Positions 1 to 11,308 of a stretch of DNA of 64,000 nucleotides are shown piece by piece (positions within the stretch are counted from its first letter, which is position 1; each line of letters starts with the position of its first letter). A program made the translations under genes and the position numbers. Where the stretch lies: the NCBI RefSeq assembly GCF_964340395.1, contig NC_135549.1:34081832-34145831 (forward strand), given 5' to 3'. The DNA is from Glandiceps talaboti. Taxonomy: Eukaryota > Hemichordata > Enteropneusta > Spengelidae. The notes under the pieces are model-generated. The model had not been told where the DNA came from. It made no database searches and saw only the letters and a program-made list of their open reading frames with translations.

Positions 1-40
1 ATAAGAACAATAGCCATCACATGTGTATAAGCTTCATCTG

Positions 41-2420
41 ACTTAAAGGTGATTCAAAATGCTCAGATTCACTATCGCTAATTTGCTAGAGGACATGTTT
101 GTGAAATGCATTCTGGTTTTAAAACTTTTCAAAAGCGTCTGCAAACACCTTAAAATGACCCTTTTTCAGTCACTTCCCTTCGGATTTACTTCGAGAGTTT
201 TCGGGTATATCCGGTCCCACCCAGACCACGGGATTTTATGACGTCATAAGGGGTACACGTTAGCACTAAGACTATGACGAGCGTAGTCACTAGGTGAACA
301 AAACTCATTGTGAAAAAATACATTGCTAGTGGTTGTAACAGACATCAGTAAACAAAAACTACACTCTACATGTCTTATTAACCAACATTTACCGATATTT
401 ACTCACACTTTCTGACTAATTGGCAGTGTCTGTGGGTATAAATGCTAAAATATTATCTCCCCATATTATGGCAAAATAAATCAAAACGGCTAGACTACAG
501 TGTAGATATACATAAATACTTGTAATGTCGCTCGCGTGTTTCAATTTATTTATCTGATTTTTTTATTATTTGCCGAGGAGAAGCATTACAATATCTTCGA
601 CAGGGCCTGTCGACAGCATATTATAGCCCACTATACTCGACTATACTCACTGATGTCGCCTTTTGAACGGCGCATTTAGCAACAAAGTAAACATATTTAT
701 CTTGAATAAATATACTAGCTATTAGATTGCCATATTATCAGCAATAAAATTGTAAAGAATTGAGGAAATTTCGTGAGTTTAGTGTTGTCATTTACATGAC
801 TTTAGCAACTCGTCTGGAAGAAAACTTGTATGGTTTCCCTTGTTGCGATATCACTTAATTTAATGCAACAAGCCTATTTAATATTCATTAGAAGAATTCT
901 GTCACGAATCATTGTATTCGAAGTATACAGTTTAGGAAACCAACAAATCAAATATCGCGATGTGTTCATGATATTAAATATGATTGGACAATATTGACAT
1001 CGGCAATCAAGGTCGTGACCCCAGCACATGGTTATGAAAGAAAGCCTGCAACTAGATACTTGGCTAGCCACGTCCGGTCCAGTTTCTCAGGGTTTGTTTT
1101 GAAGTTAGAGACTTTATTTCTGTACGACTTGAAGAATTTTACAATATATCTGAATGATAAATATGGATTACATCAACACGTGGATAAATTTAACCTGACA
1201 CGAATGTGCGCTGTGCTCTCCCGATTCCATACGTACATTGTACATACACTGCTTCAGCTTTGATCGGCGGAACTATCCTAGTATAAGCTTACTGCCGCGG
1301 CCGCGGTGACTGCACAAAACTTGACAGCACTACCCCTCTACCGATATATAATAATCACCTGTATACCGTGATAAAAACAAGCAATAATTCGAGTCCCCAA
1401 CAAGTCGATGAGACCTACTTCTGTTCTGTCCGATCCGAATGCGAGTTTCTTAGGTTTTATATGGGTTTCAGACTCGGACTAGAGTATTACGCCCTAGACA
1501 ATAATAGATGCCAAACATGTGACAATACAAGACCACAACGAAAACTGTGAAAAAATTTACAGGTTAGTCTCATTTTATATATGGACAACAAAATTAGGTC
1601 GGTCACAGTTCCATTTACATGATATGCTCGGAGCAAATCGAATCTATTAGTGTATTATGGGACCAACAAATATATTGTGGCACATGTCCCGATACGCCTT
1701 CTTGAAGTTTCCCATTGGTATTCTAATAGCTAGTATATTTATTCGAGATGAAATATGTTTACTTTGTTGTTAAATGCACTGTTCAAAAGGCGACGCGAGT
1801 ACGTACGATTGGGCTAAAATATGCCGCCCTTGGCCCGGGGATGCCGTCAAACGTCACGACGGTATGGTAATGCTTCTTGTCGGCAAATAATAAAAAATCA
1901 GATATATAAAAGTCAATGAATGTGAAACACGCGACATTACAAGTGTTTATATATATCTAGTCTAGCCGTTTTGATTTATTTTGCCATAATATGGGGAGAT
2001 CATATTTTAGCATTTATACCCACAGACACTGCCAATTAGTCAGAAAGTGTGAGTAAATATCGGTAAATGTTGGTTAATAAGACATGTAGAGTGTAGTTTT
2101 TGTTTACTGATGTCTATTACAACCACCAGCAATGTATTTTTTCACAATGCTGTTGAGTTTTATTCACCTGTTGACTACGATCGTCATAGGCTACGTGCTA
2201 ATCATGTCTCCTTATGACGTCATAAAATCCCGTGGTCTAGGTGGGACCGGAAATACCCGAAAACTCTCGAAGTAAATCCGAAGGGAAGTGACTGAAAAAA
2301 GGTCATTTTAAGGTGTTTGCAGACGCTTTTGAAAAGTTTTAAAACCAGAATGCATTTCACAAACATGTAGTCTAGCAAATTAGCGATAGTGAATGTGAGC
2401 ATTTTGAATCACCTTTAAGT
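41..2420. mobile_element. Fold-back DNA element with ~700-bp terminal inverted repeats
   Basis: The first ~700 bases (about 41-735) recur as the reverse complement at about 1719-2420. Matching landmarks are ACTTAAAGGTGATTCAAAAT at 41-60 against its complement at 2401-2420, and the block around AATAAATATACTAGCTAT near 705-722 against its complement near 1726-1743. Both ends contain TTAA (43-46 and 2415-2418), after which the flanks diverge within two bases. That fits a TTAA target duplication with an element reading AGGTGATTC...GAATCACCT. The ~980-bp spacer has no convincing coding sequence; ORFs in it are under 90 codons. TTAA targets are used by the piggyBac and Kolobok superfamilies. The purine-starting end resembles Kolobok from memory, but no transposase is present, so this is a non-autonomous element of uncertain family. 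Confidence 0.75.
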
Positions 2421-2524
2421 TCAAATAATGCTGCCAGAGACTTTTTAACTTAATTAAGGATATCGAGAGAATATTCTAATTTGATTTTAATTTGTACAGT
2501 TGGTTTGCTTCTTATGGAATTTGA

Positions 2525-2692
2525 ACTCGTTCGTTGGTTTGTTCATTTGTTCATTCATTCATTCATTTGTTTGTTTCTTTGTTTTGTTCGTTCATTTGTT
2601 CATTCATTCATTTGTTCATTCGTTCTTGTTTGTTCATTTGTTTGTTCATTCGTTCGTTTGTTCATTCATTCATTCATTCATTTATTCATTGC
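2525..2692. repeat. TTCATTCG/TTTG microsatellite
   Basis: Degenerate tetranucleotide tract of TTCA, TTCG and TTTG units. It creates chance open frames rich in Phe, Ile, His and Ser. These are not genes. Confidence 0.9.
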
Positions 2693-2751
2693 CAGTTTTA
2701 AAGCAAAATTGTGCATGTCAGTAGTAGCAAAATCATAGTATAATATAATTA

Positions 2752-3424
2752 TAAACAACCAGATTTAAACTGAATGCCTCCCGTAAGGACATAAGCATGG
2801 ATTTGAGGTCTACACACATTGTTGGAGTGTAAAATTCTGAGCTATAGATATTTATACTTGATGTATTCCTTAATTAGAAAATTGATTATATGAAACTTTT
2901 TGAAATGTGTATCTTGCATAGTTAAGATATTGCCGTATTATTGAAAAATCATGAATAACAAGCTTTAAAGGACACAAGTTCTTCTTTACCATCAATGTAT
3001 GCACTAACCTATCTGAAATTTAAAGCTTGCATTGTAAAGATTTTGACTAAATATCAAAACTGATTATTTAAGCAAATCTCACATCATGATTAAAAACTAC
3101 ATAAAACACATGTGATTCGCTATGGTCGATGTATGTACAAAATTATTTGTCATTTGTAGTTTGCATTCTTCAGATATGGCTCAATTATGCAAATTATTCA
3201 TTAAAACTAAAAACTGTGCCAACAAGCTTTATAGGATATGTCTGCATTGGTATGGTTAATGTGTGTGTCAAATTATATTAAATTCGAAGTGTGCATTCTT
3301 AAGATATAGCTTAATTACTGAAAACAAATAATTATGCAAATTATCTTTGAAAGTAAACACCATGTAAACAAATTTCATAGGACATCTGTGCATTGTTATG
3401 GTTCATATATGTACCAAATTATAT
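2752..3424 (-). repeat. Interspersed repeat of the CTCCCGTA family, minus orientation, head missing
   Basis: Begins with the reverse complement of the 3' end seen at 27597-27626 and 29354-29384 (ACCAGATTTAAACTGAATGC then CTCCCGTAAGG). It continues with degenerate ~130-bp units containing GCATTCTTAAGATATAGCT, AATTATGCAAATTATT and a TATGGTT/TGTACCAAATTATA segment. The unit order is the reverse of the copies at 26.5 and 28.1 kb. The copy stops where a separate TTAAAGGTGATTCC end begins at 3426. Confidence 0.6.
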
Positions 3425-3425
3425 G

Positions 3426-3482
3426 CTTAAAGGTGATTCCAAATATTCACATTATCTATTGCTATTTTGTTTGACGACATAT
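3426..3482. mobile_element. Solo terminus of the 41-2420 fold-back family
   Basis: TTAAAGGTGATTCCAAATAT followed by CACATTATCTATTGCTATTT aligns with the first ~60 bases of the element at 41-2420, including the TTAA border. It is cut short at the CCAA microsatellite that follows. Confidence 0.6.
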
Positions 3483-3483
3483 T

Positions 3484-3763
3484 CACCCAACCAACCAACC
3501 AACCAACCAACCAACCAACCAATCAATCAGTCAATCAATCAGTCAATAATAAATCTGCTTAATATACTTACTTACTTACTTACTTACTTGTTGTTTGTGA
3601 GTTGTTTGTGAACGCTACGTTACCTTAGGAGTGATGGGTATGCGAGCAAACAGGTTGGTTGTGGCCGCGCTAGCAAGCGAGTGAGAGTGAGTCAGTGAGT
3701 GAGTGAGTGAGTGAGTGAATGAATGATCATGAGTGAATGAGTGAGTGAGTGAGTGAGCGAGCG
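3484..3763. repeat. Cluster of tetranucleotide microsatellites
   Basis: (CCAA)n runs into (CAAT/CAGT)n at 3484-3549, (ACTT)n lies at 3566-3590, and (GTGA)n with AATG interruptions lies at 3678-3763. No gene is supported in this stretch. Confidence 0.9.
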
Positions 3764-3959
3764 ATTAGTTAGCAAGCACGTTATGAAAAAACGCTGGAAC
3801 CCCTAGGAATTAATAGATTATGTACATAATTTCACATCTAGGATTCCTTTTTGGTGTGTGTGATTCGTCGAACTTATTACACGCATAACCGTTAATCGAG
3901 CACGGTTATCGTTCAATCCTATAACATTCAGATATAGTGTCAGGTTTTTACCAACACTA

Positions 3960-4055
3960 TGGCTCACTTTCCTTGAAAAAGAATTTTTATTCGAAACGTC
4001 GGATTGCATCTATTTATTGGGACTCTCTTACTCGTTCCTTTTGCATTTCTATGTA
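3960..4055 (+). mobile_element. 3' terminal scrap of a Penelope-like retroelement
   Basis: The segment CCTTGAAAAAGAATTTTTAT, TCGAAACGTCGGATTGCAT, ACTCGTTCC and GCATTTC matches, on the opposite strand, the sequence downstream of the GIY-YIG fragment at about 9445-9540. A GAATTTT...CGAAACRTCGGATTG tail is a familiar 3' end for such elements (recalled, not searched). Only the tail is present, and it ends in a (GTAT)n tract. Confidence 0.5.
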
Positions 4056-4129
4056 TGTATGTATGTATGTATGTATGTATGTATGTATGTATGTATGTAT
4101 GTATGTATAATAATAATAATAACAATAAC

Positions 4130-4162
<33 letters not shown>
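4051..4162. repeat. (GTAT)n and (AAT)n microsatellites
   Basis: (GTAT)n runs to about 4109 and abuts (AAT)n with some AAC units to about 4162. On the minus strand the (ATT)n tract is the natural 3' tail of the LINE whose ORF ends at 4378. Confidence 0.9.
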
Positions 4163-4163
<1 letters not shown>

Positions 4164-7100
4164 TCTTATCAGCGCATTACGCAACAGCCTCAATGCGCTT
4201 TACAAAACTGAAAAAAAGAAGCACAAACTTGATTTGCATAGAAATCAAAACCAAAACCAAAAACTTGACGTTCACTATTTATTACTATTAAAAGTACAAT
4301 ATGTCCTAAACGTTTATAGACAAGAGTATGGCACAAAAACAACTTATTGATTACTGCATGTAAAAGTATAATATGTTCTAAAAGTTTGTAAACAAGTATG
4401 TCTTTAGTTGGGACTTGAGTGTTTCGATCGATACCGCTCTCCTAATGTGAATTGGGAGAGAGTTCCCTAACTTAGGACCGGCAACAGAGAAAGCGCGATC
4501 TCCGTACGTAGTAGTTGCAACACGTGGAATGGCAAGTGTAAGATGAGTACTAGAACGTAGGGCACGCGTTGGCTTGTGTATGGGTATTAGTTCAATGATG
4601 TAGGATGGTGACAGTTTGTTGACAGCCTTGTAGGTGACGAGCAAGATTTTGTATACAATACGTTGACGTACAGGTAACCAATGAAGATTATGTAATACGG
4701 GTGAGACATGATCATATTTGCGTAGTTTGGCAACAAGTCTAGCAGCTGTGTTCTGCACATGTTGAAGTTTGTTGATCTCTTTTTCTGGTAATCCATAGAG
4801 GATGGAATTGCAATAATCCAGCCTAGAGGTAACAAATGCATGGATTAGTCTTTTGGTGCTGGTATTTTCGAGGTACTTTCTAATTTGGCCGATCTTTCGA
4901 ATGGCTAGGGATGCTGCTCTGCAGATGTTATTTACATGACAGGTCATTCTAAGTTCCGAGTCAAGTATAACCCCAAGGTCACGTGCTGTGGATGATGTGT
5001 TGACAGTGCTGTCCCCAATTGTGATACATGGTACAGGATTGGTTTTACTGAATCGAGATGAGAAGTTTTACTGTCATTTAGCTTTAATTTATTCGATGCA
5101 TACCAAGTTCGTATATCAGCAATGCATGCTTCAATACGCGAGACTGTGTTCATGTGTTGTGATCATTTCATCATCTGGTAAAGTTGAGAGTCATCAGCAT
5201 ACATCATACTGTTTAGATAATGTTGTGAAATCAGATCCTCTAAGGGTGCGACATACATGGTAAGGAGTATGGGACCTAGAACTGATCCCTGTGAGACTCG
5301 AAAGTTTAGGCTGTGACAGGCAGACTTTGCATTGTTTACTGTTACATGTTGTGTTCGATGCTGGAGGTATGACCTAAACCAGGAGAGTACTGTGCCATCT
5401 ATCCCGAACCGCTTATGCATTCTGTCTATTAAGAATTGATGGTCAATCGTGTCAAATGCTGCAGACAGATCTAATAGGACAAGTATAATATATTGGTGTC
5501 CATCAATAGCACGAATGGTAGCGGTTTCTGTACTGTGGTGTTTACGGAATACAGACTGCATCTTTGCATATAGATCATTGCTTTGTAGGTGATGATGAAG
5601 TTCATGTGCCACTACTTTCTCCAGAACTTTTGACAGGAACGGTAAGTTTGATATTGGCCTGTAATTCTTGAGGTCATTGGGGTCATTTTTCAGGTTTTTG
5701 ATGATGGGTGTTATTAAGGCTGTCTTGAATGAGTTGGGAACACATCCACTTGCCAATGAAACATTCATGATTTCCGTAATCGATGGTAAAAGTTCATCTA
5801 TACATTCCTTCAGCATCCAGGTTGGTAGAGGGTCCAGTTGAATATGTTTATTTGGAGAATCCATAATTATCTTACGGACCAGCTCTGATGACACTGGTGA
5901 GAATTCGCTGAGTCTCTTGGCAATAGGTGTGCGGGAATTGGCAGTATTCACTGTTGGTACTACTAATTCATCAAGGTCCTCTCTAAGACTGTTGATTTTA
6001 CTGTCGAAGTAGTTAGCGAATATGTTTGCCAGTTTTTCAGGGCAATCGGAAGCTGGTAATGTATTGTCATCTTCTGGAGTCAGCATCTTGTCAATAATCT
6101 TGAAAAGTTGTTTCTGATCACAGTTAGCAATTCTGTCCGAATGGTAAGTAGATTTAGCACTCTTAATCATATGATGGTATGCCTTACATTCTTCTTTGAA
6201 GATCTGTTTGTCAATCTCAAGTCCATATGACATCCATTTCCTTTCAAGTTGTCTCTTCTTTTGCTTGGCGGCATGGATTACATCAGAGTACCAAGGTGCA
6301 TGTGGTCTTAAAGTGATGGTGCGAGTCTTCTCTGGGGCATGGTGATTAATATATTGGTGCAAGGTTGTGTTGTATTGATTTATGATAGTAGTCAGATCGG
6401 AAGTGTGGCTTGTGACAAGAGGCGATGATTGGATGTCTTTGCGCATTTCTGCCATGTTGATACTCTTGAAGTTACGATAACAAACTTTGCGCCTTGTTGA
6501 CTTTACACGAGGTACAGCAAGATTACAACTCGCAGCATCATGATCAGATGGAAGACCTCTGTGAATAGTGGTACTTGAGACGAGGTTATCTGTTTGGCGT
6601 GAGATGATCAAATCAAGAGTGTGCCCACAACGATGTGTGGTTTCCGTAGTATGTTGTTGAAGGTTGGAGGATTCAAGTAGCTCAAGGAAGTATGATGCCT
6701 CACGATTTGTTACATCATCTATGTGAAAGTTAAAGTCACCCGCAATAAGTAGGTAGCCAGGAGCAGTTGTTAATGTTTCAATCAGGGAGGAGAATTGGCT
6801 AAGGAACATTGATGTTGTCAACTTGTTCTTCTTTGACGGGGGTGGGCGGTATAGTGTGATCAGGCGTACTGTGGTAGACTTTGAGCTAATTGTAAGATCA
6901 GTATGTTCAAATGAGTTATACTGAGTTGACGATTTATTAACTTTGACACTGAATCCCTTTCGTAATAGGACACCAACTCCACCACCTTTACTTTTGCGAG
7001 GTACGTGATATAAGTTATAATCAGGTAGGGTACTTCTGAGTTAAGAGATGGCGTGATTATCGCCAGAGTTACCAGTTAGCCAAGTCTCTGTTATAGAAAT

Positions 7101-7745
7101 AACATCAAGTTGTTTTTCAGTTACAAAGTCACATAGTGATGTTATCTTTGACTTCATGGCTTGTGCATTCCATAATGCAAATGAGATGGCCCTGGGGTGA
7201 TGATTTGTCCCTTTAAGCAGTGGAATTTTCATCAGGCTGCTTTTGTCTTGGTGTATGTTGTTATTCTGTTCCATTTGTGCATTTGTAATCACTTTGGTCT
7301 GATGAGTGATCATTACAGGAAGAAGTTCTTTCTTTTTTGTTCCACTGGCACATCCTCTTTTGGTTGGCCATGTCCTGCATATATTAAGTGTCTTCAGCTG
7401 ATTCCGGGTGTTGCAGTTAACTCTAGACAATGCACGATTATTGAGTACTCCATTCTTGATACTAATTAAGGCACCTCTTGTGTATATTAATGAAGCCATA
7501 CTTACCAGGTGCAAGGTCAGCAGAAGACTTTCCAGGGCAGCAACAACAAAACCCAGCAAGTAAATCTGCAGCAAACTACCAACTGAACTTCAAAAAACTT
7601 CTTCTGATAGGGCCAAAGGTATCACAGGATATTCATAAAACTAATATGAACAGTGATTTCACGGAAAGTTCTCAAAATCGGGCAAAATTTTAAGCTAGGT
7701 CAGGAGAGCAGGTTGAGTGCAGCCTCACAGCGCAACTCATTAGCA
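4110..7745 (-). mobile_element. CR1/L2-like non-LTR retrotransposon, near full length
   Basis: Reading 5' to 3' on the minus strand, this element has a short leader, an apurinic-type endonuclease, a reverse transcriptase, a C-terminal domain, a 3' UTR with a GCGCATTGAGG...TAATGCGC stem near 4170-4195, and an (ATT)n tail. A stem followed by a short-repeat tail is typical of CR1/L2-group LINEs and the related Jockey group, so the exact clade is uncertain. The 5' limit is only inferred from the microsatellite at 7747. It lies upstream of the first recognised kinase exon and is the least decayed LINE in the window. It resembles the copies at 40.5, 53 and 61-64 kb at protein level. Confidence 0.85.
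4378..7574 (-). pseudogene. LINE endonuclease / reverse transcriptase ORF with two stops and one frameshift
   Basis: From 7574 downward a single frame carries the endonuclease: start of fold near SFALWNAQAM, catalytic-type ETWL, LYRPPP, AGDFNFH, and a degraded SDHDAASC in the SDH position. It continues into the reverse transcriptase with NYRPISNLPFLSKVLEKVV, RKHHSTETA, LLDLSAAFDTIDH, VSQGSVLGPIL and the catalytic YADDSQLY. The frame is broken by an in-frame TAA at 7041-7043 and a TGA at 5163-5165. A small deletion near 5060-5085 shifts the frame before the C-terminal domain (4947-4378: LDYCNSILYGLP, LHWLPVRQRI). So the protein is dead as written but only lightly damaged. The first Met is uncertain, because the residues before the endonuclease are not recognisable. 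Confidence 0.88.
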
Positions 7746-7746
7746 T

Positions 7747-7902
7747 TATGTATGTATGTATGTATGTATGTATGTATGTATGTATGTATGTATGTATGTA
7801 TGTATGTATGTATGCATGCATGCATGCATGTATGCATGTATGCATGTATGTATGTATGTATGTATGTATGTATGTATGTATGTATGTATGTATGTATGTG
7901 TC
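7747..7902. repeat. (TATG)n/(CATG)n microsatellite, ~155 bp
   Basis: Long TATG tract with a central block of GCATGCATGCATGCATG. It yields MYVC/YIHT chance frames on both strands that are not genes. Confidence 0.95.
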
Positions 7903-8164
7903 TGTATGTTTTGATAATCTATTGAAGACTGGAAGGCCAAAGTGGCCTAAGAATGACAAAATTGTTGTAAATTGATTTTAGGAAACGTGTAATGACGATA
8001 CTTTATCTCCCTTCCAAGCTTAGGATGAGTAACTATATGCGCAACTGAGTTATTAGGTCTACTTAATGTCCCCTAATGTATTTAGTGGCTTTTAAATGGT
8101 TGTTTATATTGTTTATATAATGGTTCAATACCTAATTGTATTTATGTATAAAAAGGAACATAAC
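7903..8164. other. Unassigned intergenic sequence
   Basis: No coding signal or recognisable repeat was seen between the TATG tract and the start of the minisatellite carrier at about 8165. Confidence 0.5.
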
Positions 8165-9125
8165 CGCTTGCTAATAATTGTCCTTGATATCAAAACTTCT
8201 GATGGTTTTATTAAAGAGCCTATGACAGACCAGCCAACAATAAACTCTGATTTTTAAAGAAAGAACATCGGATTTTGAATCATAGAATGTTATTACAAAT
8301 GTCATCCGTTTTGTACAAATGTCAGAAATGTCGGCAATATTATTACAAATGTTGGCAATTTTATAACAAATGTCAGCAATGTATTGCAAATGTGGGCAAT
8401 GTATTACAAATGTCTAATTTTATTACAAATGTCAGCAATTATTTACAAATGTCCTTTATTTACTACAAAATGGCGGCAGTTTTATTACAAATGTCGGCAG
8501 TTATTTACAAATGTCATTAATTATTACAAATGAAGCAGTTTTATTACAAATGTTGGCAATTGTATTACAAATGTCCGCAATTATTTACAAAATATGATGT
8601 TCGTTGCTAACAAATGTTGTTAGTTTATTACAAATGGGGCAATGCATGTACAAATATTGGCAATTTTATTACAAATGTCGTTAGTTTACTACAAATGTCG
8701 ACAATTTTATTACACATATGACCGATGTATCAGAAATGTCAATTTTATTGCAAATGTTGGCAATAGTATAACAAATGTCATTATTAATTAGTTTATAACA
8801 TATGTCGGCAATGTATTACAAATGTCGGCAATTTTATTACAAATGTTAGTTTATTACAAATGCCGGCAATGTTTTAGATATGTCGGCAATTTAATTATAA
8901 GTTTTCAACATTTTATTACAAGTGTACTCTTAATTTTTACAAGTCATCTCTGTACATATACAAGATGTTTTCTGGCTAGTGGCTGAAACAACATTTGGCT
9001 ATGGTATTATAAAACATTCCAGAAGTTTAATATTGAAATATACAAATACAAATACTGATTTAACTGAATTGAAGATAAGATTAAATATTATAGAGAAAGG
9101 GATAGGGGAGAAGTTACTACGAGGA
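8165..9125 (+). mobile_element. Minisatellite-carrying repeat element, copy A
   Basis: Unique-looking left part (8165-8284, with GATGGTTTTATTAA and AAACTCTGATTTTTAAAGAA) and right part (8975-9125, with CAACATT, CCAGAAGTTTAATATTGA and AGAGAAAGGGATAGGGGAGA) flank a minisatellite. The same three-part order occurs inverted at about 58195-59385. The shared flanks show that the array travels with defined flanking sequence. No coding capacity or terminal inverted repeat was found, so the element type is unknown. Confidence 0.6.
8285..8935. repeat. TTATTACAAATGTCGGCAAT minisatellite array (forward)
   Basis: About 25 degenerate copies of a ~22-27-bp unit built on ATTACAAATGTCGGCAATTT, with units that drop the GGC or gain a TTAG. 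The frame readings rich in YYKCWQ are products of the repeat and are not a protein. Confidence 0.85.
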
Positions 9126-9184
9126 AGGGTCACAAATTGGAAGGGTCACTGGTTGAAGGCACTGTACAACTGACATTATCTTTA

Positions 9185-9420
9185 ATAATTGCCGACATTT
9201 GTAATAACACCAATATTTTGTAATACAAATCACGTTTTTCATGTAATAAAACCGACGTTTGTAATAATTGCCGACATTTGTAATGATTTCTTTGAACAAC
9301 AAATGTAATAAAAATTGCCGATATTTTTAATGAATTTCAGTCCAAACATGTAATAAAATTGACGAAATTTGTAACAAGACATGACATTAAGGAGGGACCT
9401 TCCTTCCACACTAAAAAATG
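9185..9420. repeat. Same minisatellite, inverted, with AGGAGGGACCTTCCTTC end
   Basis: Units read TGCCGACATTTGTAATAA, the reverse complement of the 8285-8935 array. They end in a conserved AGGAGGGACCTTCCTTC segment. The whole 230 bp aligns with 56338-56565 in the same orientation. Confidence 0.75.
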
Positions 9421-10478
9421 GGTTATCTAAAACGATAAAAAGATAATGCTGCCAAGGCAAAGAAATACATACGGAACGAGTTATACAGTCCGAATCAATA
9501 AATACAATCCGATGTTTCGAATCAAAATTCTTTATCAAGGATATCAAGGCACGACATACAGCAGGTTACCACCTGGCTATATATCTAAATATTACGGAAT
9601 AGAAGACTACCGCGCGAGTATTATCAATGTTTATGCATGCACAAAACGATTTTAAAATCACGAGCACTAAACGAACCCTATAGGACACGCCTGGAAGATA
9701 CAATAGGCGTAGTTATGATCGCTGGTAATAAAATGCATAGATACGGGATAGTTACGATTCTTTTGTCTGGTAAGACGGAGATGTTCCACGAAACGATCAC
9801 CAAGACGACGTACAGTCGAACCTATATAAAAACAACACATTTCTGGCATGTAATGCAATACACTGCGTTAGTACTAATACAAGTAAATCTACTCATAACA
9901 GGCACACTGTTCTTAGGGCCAAAAAACATGATTAGTATTAATAATGAAACGACATGTACCACATCGAGTACGATGGCATGGAAATGAACCAGCATTAATT
10001 TCCAATCCATGTTGTTCTGTATGGACCACCATATCTCTAAGATCGGTATCACGACTCCAAGCTGTTAAAGGTGCTTCAGGAAATAATGAATTGGTTACCC
10101 TATTAGAACGTAAGATATTAAAATGTTTGTACATTATGTTCTTAACTTTAGTAGATCATGTGATTTGATACAAGCTTCCCTAGACTAAGATGACACTTTA
10201 TGTAAAGCCGCATTGGTAACCGACACTGGATAACCACGTTGATAGAAGTATGTGCAAAATTCAGCAGACCTTTCCCTAAAATCCAATCACTACTACAAAT
10301 ACGACGTAAACGAAGTAATTGTGAATAGAGAATGGAATCTTTACACTTATTAGGATGAGATGAACCATTCTGCAAATATGAATGTGAATCAGTAGGTTTA
10401 GTATAAATAGATGTAGTATATCATCACCATCAATCCTAAGGGCGATGTCAAGGAAATTGATGGTTAGTTTAGAAATAT
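9421..10478 (-). pseudogene. Penelope-like retroelement fragment with GIY-YIG endonuclease
   Basis: Minus-strand reading frames, shifted several times, give in order: an RT-thumb/linker type segment (INFLDIALR, then SHPNKCKDSILYSQLLRLRR), a cysteine-bearing linker (AWSRDTDLRDM, FPCHRTRCGTCRF), YCITCQKC, and the nuclease core YIGSTVRRLGDRFVEHL. A short 3' UTR containing CGAAACATCGGATTG follows. This order (RT end, Cys motif, GIY-YIG) is that of Penelope-like elements. The RT catalytic core is missing; the fragment starts at the CATA/CAGA microsatellite. Multiple frameshifts make it inactive. It sits between two inverted terminal blocks of the minisatellite element (9185-9420 and 10685-10915), so it may have inserted into that element. 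Confidence 0.75.
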
Positions 10479-10612
<134 letters not shown>

Positions 10613-10684
10613 TTACTTGGTTAATCATTCAATTATTTAAGTGGTATATTCATAAATTCATTTAAATCCTTGTTGAGTCTGTTT

Positions 10685-10915
10685 TCGCTTAACGTGATGA
10701 TTTTGCATTCTTAGATTTTTTTTATTTAGATAACGAATTATTTCGTGCAGAAGGAAGGACACTCCTAAATGTCTCTTCGGCAATTTTATTACATCTTATT
10801 TCTAAAATTCTTTACAAATATCGGTCAATTTTTAGTACATTAATTTCTATGAACGAAATTATTACAGATATCGGTAATTATTACACATGTCGGAAATTAT
10901 TACAAATATATGTTG
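10685..10915. repeat. Minisatellite element terminus, forward orientation
   Basis: TTCGCTTAACGTGATGATTT, TGCATTCTTAGATTTTTT and AGAAGGAAGGACACTCCT match the reverse complement of 56540-56635. They are followed by degenerate CGGCAATTTTATTAC units to about 10915. With 9185-9420 this forms an inverted pair around the Penelope-like fragment. Confidence 0.65.
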
Positions 10916-10918
10916 TAC

Positions 10919-11112
10919 ACAGCGTGCTCTTTTAGGAAAAATCTTAAAACACATCTTTTCAGCAGAGCTTTCAACATATACATGTAATTGTACAGTGCCT
11001 CTGAACTTCACTTAGTATTGGGTGCTGGCACTTTATAAATGACTTGATTAATTGACTGATTGATTTGATTGCTTGATTGTTTGGCTGGTTGTTTGTTTGT
11101 TTGTTTGCTTGC

Positions 11113-11144
<32 letters not shown>

Positions 11145-11149
11145 CTGAC

Positions 11150-11229
<80 letters not shown>

Positions 11230-11308
11230 CAATCGATCGATTGATTTTGATTGGTTGATTGATTGATTGATTGATTGATCGATTGATAGATTGATTGATT
11301 GATTGATA
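10919..11308 (+). mobile_element. LINE 3' end with (GATT)n tail
   Basis: TTTAGGAAAAATCTTAAAAC begins a reading frame FRKNLKTHLFSRAFNIYM ending at TAA 10985-10987, the usual last residues of a CR1/L2-like ORF. A short 3' UTR (TTGGGTGCTGGCACTTTATA) and a long (GATT)n tract (about 11044-11308) follow. It is a 5'-truncated copy of a lineage different from the (ATT)n-tailed LINE at 4.1 kb. Confidence 0.7.

Noticed and set aside
2481-2738. Phe/Ile/His-rich membrane-like protein
   Set aside because: The frame is a TTCATTCG microsatellite.
5163-6821. 552-codon minus-strand ORF as a host gene
   Set aside because: Endonuclease and reverse-transcriptase motifs show it is the LINE protein.
7653-7975. 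Cys/Met/Tyr and His/Thr/Tyr-rich frames on both strands
   Set aside because: They are translations of a TATG microsatellite.
8275-8520. Cys/Gln/Tyr-rich small protein
   Set aside because: Product of the minisatellite, with equivalent frames in every orientation of the array.
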